Origin: Cupriavidus agavae
GTDB taxonomy: Bacteria; Pseudomonadota; Gammaproteobacteria; Burkholderiales; Burkholderiaceae
Direction of reading: 5' to 3'
Length of the DNA: 64,000 nucleotides
Assembly: GCF_004217045.1 (NCBI RefSeq)
Contig: NZ_SGXM01000011.1
Location: forward strand, 1-64,000
Shown here in pieces: positions 9,774-18,626 of this stretch (position 1 is its first letter; every line of letters begins with the position of its first letter). The notes under the pieces are model-generated. The model worked only from the letters and a program-made list of their open reading frames with translations. It made no database searches and had not been told where the DNA came from. Position numbers and translations under genes: made by a program.

Positions 9774-10517
9774 ATGAGTCTGATTCTGGAAGTGAAGGAC
9801 CTCCACGTGCGCTACGGCAAGGTGGAGGCGGTGCATGGCGCCAACCTGCAGGTTCAGGCCGGCAAGATCGTCACCGTGATCGGCCCCAACGGCGCCGGCA
9901 AGTCGACCATGCTCAACGCGATCATGGGCGCGCTGCCGGCCACGGGATCATCGAGCGGGTCAGTGCGCTATCTGGACCACGACATGGCCGGCATCCCCGT
10001 GGAAGGGCGGGTGGCGCGCGGCATGTGCCTGGTGCCCGAGAAGCGCGAGCTGTTCGCCACCATGACCGTCGAGGACAACCTGCAACTGGGCGCCTTCCGG
10101 CGCAAGCGGGCCGGGGAGCGCAACTACCTCGACCAGATGGACGTGGTCTATGACCTGTTCCCGCGTCTGCGCGAGCGGGCGAAGCAGGAGGCCGGCACGC
10201 TGTCAGGCGGAGAGCGCCAGATGCTGGCAGTGGGGCGGGCGCTGATGGCCAAGCCGCAACTGCTGATGCTCGACGAACCCAGCCTCGGGCTGGCGCCGCT
10301 GATCGTGAAGGAGATCTTCCATATCATCAGCAATCTGCGCCAGACCGGCGTGGCAACCTTGCTGATCGAGCAGAACGCCCGCGCCGCGCTGCAGGTGGCC
10401 GACTACGGGTACGTGATCGAGACCGGCGACATGGCGATGGAGGGCGAGGCGTCAGCGCTGGCCAGCAACCCGAAGGTGATCGAAACCTATCTGGGACTGG
10501 CGAAGAAGGCGGCATAG
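9774..10517 (+). CDS. livF: Branched-chain-type ABC transporter ATPase LivF
   Basis: A 247-residue cytoplasmic ATPase of the LivF family, forming the nucleotide-binding heterodimer with the LivG half of the upstream fusion. Walker A GPNGAGKST lies near residues 38-46, the signature is LSGGERQML, and Walker B is LLMLDEPSLGLAP. The tail ETYLGLAKKAA is typical. It starts 9 nt after the fusion gene, preceded by TGAGGAATTG (a usable GAGGA). It is the last gene of the operon; a clear terminator follows. Confidence 0.94.
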   Translation: MSLILEVKDLHVRYGKVEAVHGANLQVQAGKIVTVIGPNGAGKSTMLNAIMGALPATGSSSGSVRYLDHDMAGIPVEGRVARGMCLVPEKRELFATMTVEDNLQLGAFRRKRAGERNYLDQMDVVYDLFPRLRERAKQEAGTLSGGERQMLAVGRALMAKPQLLMLDEPSLGLAPLIVKEIFHIISNLRQTGVATLLIEQNARAALQVADYGYVIETGDMAMEGEASALASNPKVIETYLGLAKKAA

Positions 10518-10543
10518 CGGGTCGACGTATACGTATGGAAGAT

Positions 10544-10570
10544 AATGGCACCTAATCGGTGCCATTTTTT
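10544..10570. terminator. Terminator after livF
   Basis: AATGGCACC (10544-10552) pairs with GGTGCCATT (10558-10566) and is followed by a T-run to 10570. Confidence 0.92.
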
Positions 10571-10598
10571 ATTCGTCCAGCCGATGTTGTTCACAAAG

Positions 10599-10617
10599 CT
10601 ATCCACAGTGTGGATAA
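10599..10617. promoter_or_regulatory. Inverted pair of DnaA boxes in a convergent spacer
   Basis: CTATCCACA (10599-10607, one mismatch) faces TGTGGATAA (10609-10617, the reverse complement of a perfect TTATCCACA), making a near-perfect palindrome. It lies between the livF terminator and the stop codon of the LysR gene. Confidence 0.5.
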
Positions 10618-11541
10618 CTATGTGCGCAGGAGGTCGGCGATATCGTTTTGGGCCAGTTCCAGCAGCCATGCTCGGAAGGTATTCAGGGCGGGATGGTCGC
10701 GCTTTTCACGTGGCGCGCAGAGGAAATAGCCCCGGTTCAGGGTCACGGGCAAATCGAATGGCGCGACCACCTGACCGGCCTGCAACGCATCCCTGACAAG
10801 GCATCGCTGGAGTACGGCCACGCCCATGTCAGCCTTCACGGCCTCCAGCAGGATCGACACCTGATCGAATCCGCGCGCCAGTGCGGGCGCAGCACTGGGT
10901 ACGCCAGCCGCCTGCAGCCAGTGCTGCCAGTTCCTGGGGGCAGTTGTGTGGAAAAGTAGCGGTTCGGCCATCAGATCGGCCGGAGTTTTCCACAGATTCG
11001 CGGCCAGCCTCGCATGCGCCCGGGCCGGGTGGCAGATCGGCACCATCTCCCGCCCAATCACGTAATCCACCTGCCAGTTTGGCCACTGGCTGGCCTCGCC
11101 GGTCAGCAGCGCAGCGTCCGGCTTTGCGCCGGAAAAATCCTCGTCGCGGCGGTACGGCACGAAGTCCAGGCGGATGTCGGGGTGCCTGCGGTGGAAATCC
11201 GGCAGGCGCGGCACGAGCCACACACTGGCCAGCGTCGGTACCGCGGAAAGCGTCAGATGGTGGCGCCGATCCTCTTCGAACATTGCTGCGCTGGCGTTCT
11301 CCAGGGCGGCCAACGGCGCGGCAATGGCGTCCAGATAGCCGCGCCCAGCCTCGGTCAGCGTCAGTCTGTGGGCATTCCGATGAATCAGCGGCTGTCCGAA
11401 ATGCGCCTCCAGCCGGGCGATGGCGCGGCTGATCGCACCTTGGGTCACGCACAGCGTTTCAGCGGCCCGGGTAAAGCTGCCGAGCCGTGCCGCCGTGGCA
11501 AATGCGTGCAGTTCCGACATTGAAGGCGAGCGTATACGCAT
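10618..11541 (-). CDS. LysR-family transcriptional regulator (GcvA-like)
   Basis: A 307-residue LysR regulator. The N-terminal winged helix-turn-helix covers about residues 8-65, with FTRAAETLCVTQGAISRAIA as the helix-turn-helix core. The C-terminal effector-binding domain begins near residue 95 (LTLSAVPTLASVWLVPRLPD), a pattern common in GcvA/AmpR-type members. The ATG at 11541 is chosen because GGAGGG lies just upstream; an alternative is the ATG at 11520. It is divergent from the TctC-like gene across a 126-bp spacer, so it probably controls the TctC-amidohydrolase pair. The effector is unknown. Confidence 0.9.
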   Translation of the reverse strand: MRIRSPSMSELHAFATAARLGSFTRAAETLCVTQGAISRAIARLEAHFGQPLIHRNAHRLTLTEAGRGYLDAIAAPLAALENASAAMFEEDRRHHLTLSAVPTLASVWLVPRLPDFHRRHPDIRLDFVPYRRDEDFSGAKPDAALLTGEASQWPNWQVDYVIGREMVPICHPARAHARLAANLWKTPADLMAEPLLFHTTAPRNWQHWLQAAGVPSAAPALARGFDQVSILLEAVKADMGVAVLQRCLVRDALQAGQVVAPFDLPVTLNRGYFLCAPREKRDHPALNTFRAWLLELAQNDIADLLRT

Positions 11542-11667
11542 GGCCCTCCGAAGATGATCTTTGGTAATGGAAGCGTGCAATATAGTCGTTTGTGCCGGGC
11601 CGGTAAACTCGCGGACACTGGCTGCTCGGTATACCCATTCCAGAACGATAAGAGAGGAGTTTCCACG

Positions 11668-12675
11668 ATGAACCGAGCCCACAGAGCCGTCGAAGCGCGT
11701 CGTCGCTGGCTGTTGTCCACAGTGTTGTCCACAGCCGTGGCAGGCGCCTTTGCCCTGCCTGCTGCTGCCCAGTCCGGCTATCCCACCAAGCCGATCCGGC
11801 TGGTGGTGCCGTTCGCCGCCGGCGGGACGACCGATCTGTCCGCGCGGCTGGTGGCGGAGTTCGCCGGCCGGGAGCTGGGGCAGACCATCGTCGTCGACAA
11901 CAAGGGCGGGGCAGGGGGCTCGATCGGCATGGAGCAGGTGGCCCGCGCCACGCCCGACGGCTACACGATCGGCATGGCGACGGTCAGCACCCATGGTTCG
12001 AATCCGGCGGTCTATCCGAAGCTGGGCTATGACCCGATCAAGGACTTCGCGCCCGTGACCAATGTCGTGGCGATCCCGAGCGTCTTCGCCGTGCATCCGA
12101 GCGTGCCGGCCAAGACCATGCAGGAGTTCGTCGCGCTGGCCAAGGCCAACCCCGGCAAGTACACCTTCGCCTCGCCCGGCGCGGGCTCGCTGGGGCACGT
12201 CAATATCGAGAACTTCATGACATTGGCGAAGATCGACCTGCTGCACGTGCCGTACAAGGGTGCCGGGCTGGCACTCAATGACGCCGTGGCGGGGCAGGTC
12301 AATGCCATCACCGACAACCTCTCGACCACGCTGCCCCACGTGAAAGCCGGCCGGCTACGTGCCCTGGCGGTACTGGGCGCGCAGCGTTCGCCGCAACTGC
12401 CCAGCGTGCCGACCTATGCCGAACTGGGCTACAAGGACATGGGCGAGGGCGGGTGGTTTGGCATCGTGGCGCCCGCCGGCACGCCGCAGCCGGTCATCGA
12501 CAAGCTCAATGCGGCCATCCACAAGGCGATGCAGAACCCCGACTTCAAGCGCAAGGTGGAGGAATCGGGCGGTACCCTGATGCCGACCACGCCCGACCAG
12601 TTCAAGGCGCAGATCCAGCAGGCCATGGCCCGCTATGCCCGTGTGGCCAAGGCCGCCAATATCAAGCTGGACTGA
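11668..12675 (+). CDS. Bug/TctC-family periplasmic substrate-binding protein
   Basis: A 335-residue extracytoplasmic receptor of the Bug (TctC) family, which is hugely expanded in Bordetella, Cupriavidus and relatives and binds carboxylates or amino acids. A signal peptide (about 34 residues, ending LPAAAQ) precedes YPTKPIRLVVPFAAGGTTDL, the hallmark start of the mature domain. GPN-free, the later motif PYKGAGLALNDAVAGQVN is also characteristic. The ATG at 11668 follows AGAGGAG. No TctA/TctB membrane genes are nearby, so it is an orphan receptor. The next gene starts 3 nt later, indicating a joint role with an N-formylglutamate amidohydrolase. The ligand could therefore be an N-acylated acidic amino acid (inference). 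Confidence 0.9.
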   Translation: MNRAHRAVEARRRWLLSTVLSTAVAGAFALPAAAQSGYPTKPIRLVVPFAAGGTTDLSARLVAEFAGRELGQTIVVDNKGGAGGSIGMEQVARATPDGYTIGMATVSTHGSNPAVYPKLGYDPIKDFAPVTNVVAIPSVFAVHPSVPAKTMQEFVALAKANPGKYTFASPGAGSLGHVNIENFMTLAKIDLLHVPYKGAGLALNDAVAGQVNAITDNLSTTLPHVKAGRLRALAVLGAQRSPQLPSVPTYAELGYKDMGEGGWFGIVAPAGTPQPVIDKLNAAIHKAMQNPDFKRKVEESGGTLMPTTPDQFKAQIQQAMARYARVAKAANIKLD

Positions 12676-12678
12676 CCG

Positions 12679-13560
12679 ATGGCGACCTTTGAAGCAATGG
12701 TGGGCGATGCACCGGGCGGCCCGTTCACACTGGCGCTGCCCGAGGGCGATGCGCTGCCTCTGGTGTGTGATTCTCCGCACAGCGGGGTCCACTATCCCGA
12801 CGATTTCGGCGCGGCGGTGCCGCTGCAGCGGCTGCGCGGCGGCGAGGATACCCATATCGACAGGCTATGGTCGGCGGTGCCCAGCGTCGGTGGCACCCTG
12901 CTGGCCGCAACCTTCCCCCGGGTCTATATCGACCCAAACCGGACGCTGGACGATCTTGATCCCGATCTGCTCGCCACGCCGTGGCCGACTCCGCTGACGC
13001 CGGGCCCCAAGACCCGTCTGGGTTACGGGCTGGTCTGGCGCCGGCTCGATGCCGCCACGGCCATCTACGACCGCCAGCTCTCGGTGGCCGAGGTGCAAGG
13101 GCGCATTGCCCGCTACTACCAGCCTTACCACGCTGCGCTGTCCGAGGCGGTGGAGGGCGCCTACCAGCGTTTCGGGGCGCTCTGGCATCTGAACCTTCAC
13201 TCGATGCCGAACAACGCCTACGAGCGGCTCAAGATCGAAAGTCGGCACCCGCTGGCAGACTTCGTGCTCGGTGACCGGGACGGTACGACCTGCGAGCCGG
13301 GCTTTGTCGATCTGGTGGAGCGGGAACTCCGGGAACTGGGCTACACGGTGTCTCGCAACGACCCCTACAAGGGCGTACAGCTGATCGCCCAGATCGGGCA
13401 GCCCCTGGCACGGCGCAACAGCCTTCAAATCGAGATTCGACGGCCACTCTACATGGACGAAGCGAACAAGGAACCGAATGCGGGATTCGAGCCACTGCGC
13501 CAGGACCTAGGGAAGCTGTGCAATAGAGTGGCCGGGTACATTCGCAGTCAGATTCCCTGA
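12679..13560 (+). CDS. N-formylglutamate amidohydrolase family protein
   Basis: A 293-residue member of the N-formylglutamate amidohydrolase (HutG/FGase) family, which hydrolyses N-formyl-L-glutamate to formate and glutamate in one histidine-degradation route. Visible motifs are LVCDSPHSGVHYPDDF at about residues 24-39 (metal/substrate loop), RVYIDPNR and WHLNLHSMPN, all conserved in the family. It begins 3 nt after the Bug-type gene and has no hut neighbours, so another N-acyl or N-formyl amino acid may be the substrate. Regulation is probably by the divergent LysR protein. Confidence 0.88.
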   Translation: MATFEAMVGDAPGGPFTLALPEGDALPLVCDSPHSGVHYPDDFGAAVPLQRLRGGEDTHIDRLWSAVPSVGGTLLAATFPRVYIDPNRTLDDLDPDLLATPWPTPLTPGPKTRLGYGLVWRRLDAATAIYDRQLSVAEVQGRIARYYQPYHAALSEAVEGAYQRFGALWHLNLHSMPNNAYERLKIESRHPLADFVLGDRDGTTCEPGFVDLVERELRELGYTVSRNDPYKGVQLIAQIGQPLARRNSLQIEIRRPLYMDEANKEPNAGFEPLRQDLGKLCNRVAGYIRSQIP

Positions 13561-13562
13561 AG

Positions 13563-13578
13563 TGTTTCACGTGAAACG
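13563..13578. promoter_or_regulatory. parS site 1
   Basis: TGTTTCACGTGAAACG matches the canonical ParB-binding parS palindrome at 15 of 16 positions. It starts 2 nt after the amidohydrolase stop codon. Confidence 0.93.
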
Positions 13579-13589
13579 TCGGAACCCAG

Positions 13590-13614
13590 CCCCGCCCAGT
13601 GCGGGGTTTTCTTT
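13590..13614 (+). terminator. Terminator between parS sites 1 and 2
   Basis: CCCCGC (13590-13595) and GCGGGG (13601-13606) form a stem followed by TTTTCTTT. It probably ends the Bug-amidohydrolase transcript. Confidence 0.75.
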
Positions 13615-13618
13615 GAGA

Positions 13619-13634
13619 CGTTTCACGTGAAACA
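13619..13634. promoter_or_regulatory. parS site 2
   Basis: CGTTTCACGTGAAACA matches the parS consensus at 15 of 16 positions, 56 bp after site 1. Confidence 0.93.
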
Positions 13635-13667
13635 ACACAATTGCGGCTGACACGTGGCATGGCCCAC

Positions 13668-13683
13668 TGTTTCACGTGAAACA
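13668..13683. promoter_or_regulatory. parS site 3
   Basis: TGTTTCACGTGAAACA is a perfect parS, 49 bp after site 2 and about 90 bp upstream of mnmG. Confidence 0.95.
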
Positions 13684-13771
13684 TTGGCGCGAGGGCAGGG
13701 GCATCCAATCGAATGCCGCTATAATTCGGCATCCCGCATTTTCCCGCCCAGCCTCCCGGAGGAGGTGTCCC

Positions 13772-15715
13772 ATGCTTTACCCGAAAGAATTCGACGTCAT
13801 TGTCGTCGGCGGTGGTCACGCCGGCACCGAAGCAGCCCTTGCCGCCGCGCGCATGGGCTGCCAGACGCTGCTTCTGACCCACAACATCGAGACCCTTGGT
13901 CAGATGAGCTGCAATCCGTCGATCGGCGGCATTGGCAAGGGGCATCTGGTCAAGGAAGTGGACGCCATGGGCGGCGCAATGGCTGCTGCCACCGATGAGG
14001 CCGGCATCCAGTTCCGCATCCTCAATTCCAGCAAGGGCCCTGCCGTGCGCGCCACGCGCGCCCAGGCTGATCGGGTGCTGTATCGCAAGGCCATCCGTAC
14101 CCGACTGGAAAATCAAGCAAACCTGATGCTGTTCCAGCAGGCGGTGGACGACCTGATCGTGGAAGGGGATCGCGTAGTCGGTGCACGCACCCAGGCCGGA
14201 ATCGATTTCCGGGCCCGTGCCGTGGTGCTGACGGCCGGTACATTCCTCGACGGCAAGATCCACGTTGGTCTCGACAACTACACCGGCGGGCGTGCGGGCG
14301 ATCCGGCTGCGGTGTCGCTGTCGGCGCGACTCAAGGAACTGAAGCTGCCGCAGGGTCGCCTGAAAACCGGTACGCCGCCGCGCATTGACGGCCGCACGAT
14401 CGATTTTTCTGTCATGGAAGAGCAGCCCGGCGATCTTGACCCGGTGCCGGTGTTCTCGTTCCTGGGGCGCCCGGAACAGCATCCGCAGCAGCTACCGTGC
14501 TGGATTACCCATACCAACAGCCGTACCCACGACATCATTCGTAGCGGTCTGGACCGCTCGCCGATGTACACCGGGGTGATCGAAGGGGTAGGGCCGCGTT
14601 ACTGCCCGAGTATCGAGGACAAGATCCATCGCTTCGCCAGCAAGGAAAGCCATCAGATTTTCCTTGAGCCGGAAGGGCTGACGACTAACGAGTTCTACCC
14701 GAACGGTATCTCCACGAGCCTGCCGTTCGACGTGCAGCTTGACCTCGTGCACTCGATCCCGGGCATGGAGAACGCCCACATCCTGCGACCCGGCTACGCC
14801 ATCGAGTATGACTATTTCGATCCGCGTGGGCTGAAGGCATCGCTGGAAAGCAAGGCGATCGCGGGTCTGTTCTTCGCGGGGCAGATCAACGGTACGACGG
14901 GCTACGAAGAGGCCGCTGCGCAGGGCCTGCTCGCCGGTATCAATGCGGGCTGCTACGTACGTGAGCGGGATGCCTGGACGCCGCGCCGCGACCAAGCCTA
15001 CCTCGGCGTGCTGGTTGACGACCTGATCACGCGCGGCGTGACCGAACCGTACCGGATGTTCACCAGCCGCGCCGAGTTCCGCTTGAGCCTGCGCGAAGAT
15101 AACGCGGACATGCGTCTGACCGAAGCAGGGCGCGAGCTTGGCGTGGTGGACGACGCCCGCTGGGATGCCTTCAACCGCAAGCGCGACGCTGTTTCACGTG
15201 AAACAGAGCGGCTCAAGGCTACCTGGGTAAATCCGACGCTGCTGCCTGAGGCGGACGCGGTGCCGCTGCTCGGCAAGCCGATCGAGCGCGAGTATTCGCT
15301 GGCGGACCTTCTGCGCCGTCCGGAAGTCGGTTATGAGGCATTGGTCGCGCTGCAGGACGGTCGATATGCACCGGACGCGCCGCTGGCCGACGATGCCATG
15401 CTGGCAGAGCAGATCCGCGAACAGATCGAGATCGGTATCAAATACCACGGCTATATCGCCCGCCAGGCTGCCGAAGTGGACAAGCTCGAAGCCAACGAGG
15501 CAACCCGCCTGCCGCCAGAGTTCGACTACACCGAAGTGCGCGGCCTTGGTTTCGAGGTCAGTCAGAAGCTGAATCAGCACCGTCCGGAGACCCTGGGGCA
15601 AGCCTCGCGCATTTCGGGCGTGACCCCAGCCGCGATTTCGCTGCTGCTGGTGCACCTGAAGAAGAAGGGCATGGGACGCAATCCGAAGGCCGCTGGTGGC
15701 CAGGAGGCCGCCTGA
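13772..15715 (+). CDS. mnmG: tRNA U34 carboxymethylaminomethyl-modifying enzyme MnmG (GidA)
   Basis: A 647-residue FAD enzyme that, with MnmE, installs the 5-carboxymethylaminomethyl group on wobble uridine 34 of several tRNAs in the cytoplasm. The FAD dinucleotide fold is seen at the N-terminus ([14 protein letters not shown], GxGxxG at 13-18). The signature [21 protein letters not shown] and the C-terminal [20 protein letters not shown] are characteristic. The ATG at 13772 has a GGAGGAGG Shine-Dalgarno. A perfect parS (15190-15205) is embedded in the coding region. The GTG start of rsmG follows the stop directly. Its place beside rsmG and parAB is a widespread origin-proximal arrangement. 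Confidence 0.97.
   Translation: MLYPKEFDVIVVGGGHAGTEAALAAARMGCQTLLLTHNIETLGQMSCNPSIGGIGKGHLVKEVDAMGGAMAAATDEAGIQFRILNSSKGPAVRATRAQADRVLYRKAIRTRLENQANLMLFQQAVDDLIVEGDRVVGARTQAGIDFRARAVVLTAGTFLDGKIHVGLDNYTGGRAGDPAAVSLSARLKELKLPQGRLKTGTPPRIDGRTIDFSVMEEQPGDLDPVPVFSFLGRPEQHPQQLPCWITHTNSRTHDIIRSGLDRSPMYTGVIEGVGPRYCPSIEDKIHRFASKESHQIFLEPEGLTTNEFYPNGISTSLPFDVQLDLVHSIPGMENAHILRPGYAIEYDYFDPRGLKASLESKAIAGLFFAGQINGTTGYEEAAAQGLLAGINAGCYVRERDAWTPRRDQAYLGVLVDDLITRGVTEPYRMFTSRAEFRLSLREDNADMRLTEAGRELGVVDDARWDAFNRKRDAVSRETERLKATWVNPTLLPEADAVPLLGKPIEREYSLADLLRRPEVGYEALVALQDGRYAPDAPLADDAMLAEQIREQIEIGIKYHGYIARQAAEVDKLEANEATRLPPEFDYTEVRGLGFEVSQKLNQHRPETLGQASRISGVTPAAISLLLVHLKKKGMGRNPKAAGGQEAA
15190..15205. promoter_or_regulatory. 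parS site 4, inside mnmG
   Basis: TGTTTCACGTGAAACA, a perfect parS, is read through as codons of mnmG about 1.5 kb from the upstream cluster. Confidence 0.93.
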
Positions 15716-16423
15716 GTGGCTGGCTACCGTACCCCGGTTGTGGATGACGCCGCGCAGCGCCGGCGCCTGGAAAAGGCGCTTGCCGATATCGGACTGACGC
15801 TGGTGGCGCCGCAGATCGAGACGCTGCTGGCCTATTTGACGTTGCTGCGCAAGTGGAACAGCGTCTACAACCTCACGGCCATCCGGCATCCCGATGAGAT
15901 GCTGACCCATCATCTGTTCGACTCGCTGGCGGCGGTGCCCGCCTTGGCTGAGGCGGCCCGCAGCGCGGCCGTACCTGATGCTGCGCGGGGCAGGGTGCTC
16001 GACGTCGGCTCGGGCGGTGGCATGCCGGGAATGCCGCTGGCCATAGCCTGCCCTGACGTATCGGTGCTGATGGTCGACATCGTGCAGAAGAAGACCGCGT
16101 TCCTGACCCAGTGTCGCGCCCAGTTGCAGTTGGCCAATGCCGGCGCCCACTGGGGGCCGGTCGAGGGCATCGAGGACGAAAATGGCTTTGCGGTCATCAC
16201 TTCACGCGCCTTCGCTGAACTAACTGATTTCGTCAGCCTGTCCGGCCAGCTTCTGGCGCCGGGTGGCAAGTTGCTGGCGATGAAAGGCGTCTATCCGCAG
16301 GCCGAGCTGGATCGGATGGAAGCTGCGGGCCTGATGGCGGACTGGAAAGTCGATGACGTGCCGCGGCTGCACGTGCCTGAACTCGCTGCCGAGCGGCATT
16401 TGGTAGTTCTATCAAGGCGTTGA
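15716..16423 (+). CDS. rsmG: 16S rRNA (guanine-527-N7) methyltransferase RsmG
   Basis: A 235-residue S-adenosylmethionine-dependent methyltransferase that modifies G527 of 16S rRNA. The SAM-binding motif LDVGSGGGMPGMPLAIACPD lies near residues 99-118, followed by the acidic loop MVDIVQKK and ITSRAFAEL, all typical of RsmG/GidB. The start is a GTG placed directly after the mnmG stop, with GGAGG overlapping the end of mnmG, so the two genes are cotranscribed and coupled. Length is slightly above E. coli RsmG (207), mainly from N-terminal and internal Ala-rich additions. Confidence 0.95.
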   Translation: MAGYRTPVVDDAAQRRRLEKALADIGLTLVAPQIETLLAYLTLLRKWNSVYNLTAIRHPDEMLTHHLFDSLAAVPALAEAARSAAVPDAARGRVLDVGSGGGMPGMPLAIACPDVSVLMVDIVQKKTAFLTQCRAQLQLANAGAHWGPVEGIEDENGFAVITSRAFAELTDFVSLSGQLLAPGGKLLAMKGVYPQAELDRMEAAGLMADWKVDDVPRLHVPELAAERHLVVLSRR

Positions 16424-16447
16424 ATTAGCCTAAACTAGATTTTGCAC

Positions 16448-16478
16448 GCTCCATTCGTATTACGAATACCAATGGAGC
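16448..16478. promoter_or_regulatory. Palindrome upstream of parA
   Basis: GCTCCATT (16448-16455) and AATGGAGC (16471-16478) form an inverted repeat around CGTATTACGAATACC, itself partly palindromic (ATTCGTATTACGAAT). It ends about 20 nt before the parA start and could be an operator or an mRNA stem. Confidence 0.4.
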
Positions 16479-16498
16479 ACTGAGGAGCTTCTGCGCAT

Positions 16499-17272
16499 AT
16501 GGCCAAGGTATTCGTGATCGCAAACCAAAAGGGCGGCGTGGGCAAGACCACCACGACGGTGAATCTCGCCGCCGGCCTGGTTGCGCAGGATCAACGTGTG
16601 CTGCTGGTGGATCTGGACCCGCAGGGCAATGCCTCGATGGGCTCCGGCATCGACAAGCAGGCGCTCGAATCAAGCGTGTACCAGGTGCTGGTGGGCTTGT
16701 CCTCGGTGGCCGATGCACGGCAGCGTTCGGAGTCGGGCGGCTATGACGTCCTGCCGGCCAACCGCGAGCTGGCAGGCGCCGAAGTGGAACTGGTGGAACT
16801 GGACCAGCGCGAGCGCCGCCTCAAGCAGGCGCTCGCCGAGGTCGACGACCAGTACGACTTCGTGTTGATCGACTGCCCGCCGTCGCTGTCGCTGCTGACG
16901 CTGAACGGACTGTGCGCCGCGCATGGCGTGATCGTCCCGATGCAGTGCGAGTATTTCGCGCTGGAAGGGCTGTCGGATCTCGTCAACACGATCAAGCAGG
17001 TGCACGCCAACCTGAACCGCGATCTCAAGGTGATTGGCCTGCTGCGCGTGATGTTCGACCCGCGCGTCACGCTGCAGCAGCAGGTCTCGGCCCAGCTCGA
17101 GGCGCACTTCGGCGACAAGGTGTTCAAGACCGTGATCCCGCGCAATGTACGGTTGGCCGAGGCGCCGTCTTATGGCATGCCCGGCGTGGCGTTCGACGCG
17201 TCATCGAAGGGCGCGAAGGCATATCTCGATTTCGGCGCGGAAATGATCGCGCGCGTGCGTCAGCTCGGCTGA
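16499..17272 (+). CDS. parA: Chromosome partitioning ATPase ParA (Soj)
   Basis: A 257-residue Walker-type ATPase that binds DNA non-specifically and moves ParB-parS complexes during chromosome segregation. The deviant Walker A KGGVGKTT is at residues 11-18. DLDPQGNAS and DCPPSLSLLTLN are the other ATPase motifs. It is the short chromosomal type without an N-terminal DNA-binding domain. The ATG at 16499 is preceded by TGAGGAG at a slightly long spacing. parB follows after 35 nt. The cluster of parS sites within 4 kb confirms the locus as the chromosomal par system. Confidence 0.96.
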   Translation: MAKVFVIANQKGGVGKTTTTVNLAAGLVAQDQRVLLVDLDPQGNASMGSGIDKQALESSVYQVLVGLSSVADARQRSESGGYDVLPANRELAGAEVELVELDQRERRLKQALAEVDDQYDFVLIDCPPSLSLLTLNGLCAAHGVIVPMQCEYFALEGLSDLVNTIKQVHANLNRDLKVIGLLRVMFDPRVTLQQQVSAQLEAHFGDKVFKTVIPRNVRLAEAPSYGMPGVAFDASSKGAKAYLDFGAEMIARVRQLG

Positions 17273-17307
17273 GCCGCAACAGCATCGGACAGGGAAGGGG
17301 TGCAAGC

Positions 17308-18201
17308 ATGGTGACCGCGAAGAAGAAGGGCCTCGGCAGGGGGCTGGAAGCATTGCTCGGCGGGCCGGCCGAGATCGTCGAGGCTGCGAAGGAGCAGGGC
17401 GCACCGTCCGTGCTGCGCGTGGACCAGTTGCAGCCCGGCAAGTACCAGCCGCGCACCCGCATGGACGAGGGCGCGCTGCAGGAGCTGGCGGCCAGCATCC
17501 GCGCCCAGGGCCTGATGCAGCCGATCCTGGTGCGCCGCGTGGCCGAAGCGGACCGCTACGAGATCATCGCCGGCGAGCGCCGCTACCGGGCGTCGAAGCT
17601 GGCGGGGCTCGATCGCGTGCCCGTGCTGGTCAAGGACGTTGCCGACGAAGCCGCGGCCGCGATGGCGCTGATCGAGAACATCCAGCGCGAAGACCTCAAT
17701 CCGCTTGAGGAAGCGCAAGGAATCATGCGGTTGATCCGCGAATTCAGCTTCACGCACGAGCAGGCCGCCGAATCCGTGGGCCGCTCGCGCAGCGCGGTGT
17801 CCAACCTGCTGCGCCTGCTTAACCTGGCCGCGCCGGTGCAGACCATGCTGATGGCCGGCGATCTCGACATGGGCCACGCCCGCGCGCTGCTGGCCGTGGA
17901 CGGTGCCAACCAGATCACACTGGCCAACCAGATCGTCAACAAGCGGCTCTCGGTACGCGAGACCGAAAAGCTTGTCGCTTCGACGCTGAAGCCGTTCGAT
18001 CTGAAGTCGCTCAAGCAGAAGCAGGGCAGCGGCACGCGCGACGTGGCACGGCTCGAGGAAGAACTGTCCGACATGCTCGGCCTGGCCGTCCAGATCAAGC
18101 AGGGCGCCCGGGGCAAGGGCCAGCTGACGATCCATTTCCCGAGCAACGACGCGCTCGACGGCGTGCTTACCCGCCTGCGCGAGCCGGCGGCCAGCGCCTG
18201 A
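17308..18201 (+). CDS. parB: Chromosome partitioning protein ParB (Spo0J)
   Basis: A 297-residue parS-binding CTP-dependent clamp. The start MVTAKKKGLGRGLEALLGG is the conserved ParA-stimulating tail. The CTPase/ParB-N domain contains the GERRYRASKLAGL box near residues 89-101. A helix-turn-helix segment (FTHEQAAESVGRSRSAVSNL) follows, and a dimerisation domain ends the protein. The ATG at 17308 is supported by GGGAAGGGG upstream. Four matching parS sites lie 2-4 kb upstream on the same side. Confidence 0.96.
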   Translation: MVTAKKKGLGRGLEALLGGPAEIVEAAKEQGAPSVLRVDQLQPGKYQPRTRMDEGALQELAASIRAQGLMQPILVRRVAEADRYEIIAGERRYRASKLAGLDRVPVLVKDVADEAAAAMALIENIQREDLNPLEEAQGIMRLIREFSFTHEQAAESVGRSRSAVSNLLRLLNLAAPVQTMLMAGDLDMGHARALLAVDGANQITLANQIVNKRLSVRETEKLVASTLKPFDLKSLKQKQGSGTRDVARLEEELSDMLGLAVQIKQGARGKGQLTIHFPSNDALDGVLTRLREPAASA

Positions 18202-18626
18202 GGTGGTTTTTCTCCGGCGCCTACCTTGTTTACGGGTCCATCCGCAACGTTTTACTGGTGAATGAATCGGGCTGTCGGTCCCACGCGACACCCACAACGC
18301 GTGCACCATGCCGCAGCAGACAATCTGCGCGATAACCGAACGCGGTGCACGGCCATGTTTCGTGGCGGTGCACGGCCAACGACGGTAAAAGCGGGCGGAA
18401 ACCCCATCATCGGCGCATGGGCATGCGCAATCCAATTACGTTTCGCATCATTGCCGCGCAATTTCGCACCCGCCATCATGGAAGCGTGATAGCAACCGTT
18501 GTGCGAATTTCACTGCAAGCTAACTGAAAGCCGATTGACTCGTATCAGCAGTTACTAATAGAATCGTGCGGTTTGAATTCTGGCCGGGGCGGAAAAGTTC
18601 CGGCCTGGACCGCGACTAGGCAGGTG
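18202..18626. other. Spacer between parB and the ATP synthase operon
   Basis: This 425-bp spacer has no supported protein gene. It holds a 14-bp direct repeat GCGGTGCACGGCCA (18342-18355 and 18365-18378) and, near its end, the probable promoter of the atp operon. Otherwise I see no recognisable element. Confidence 0.5.
18535..18564 (+). promoter_or_regulatory. Probable sigma-70 promoter of the atp operon
   Basis: TTGACT (18535-18540) and TAGAAT (18559-18564) are separated by 18 nt, both 5 of 6 to consensus, about 60 nt upstream of atpI. Confidence 0.6.

Noticed and set aside
18342-18378. The 14-bp direct repeat between parB and atpI as replication iterons
   Set aside because: Only two copies, with no AT-rich unwinding region or DnaA boxes beside them.
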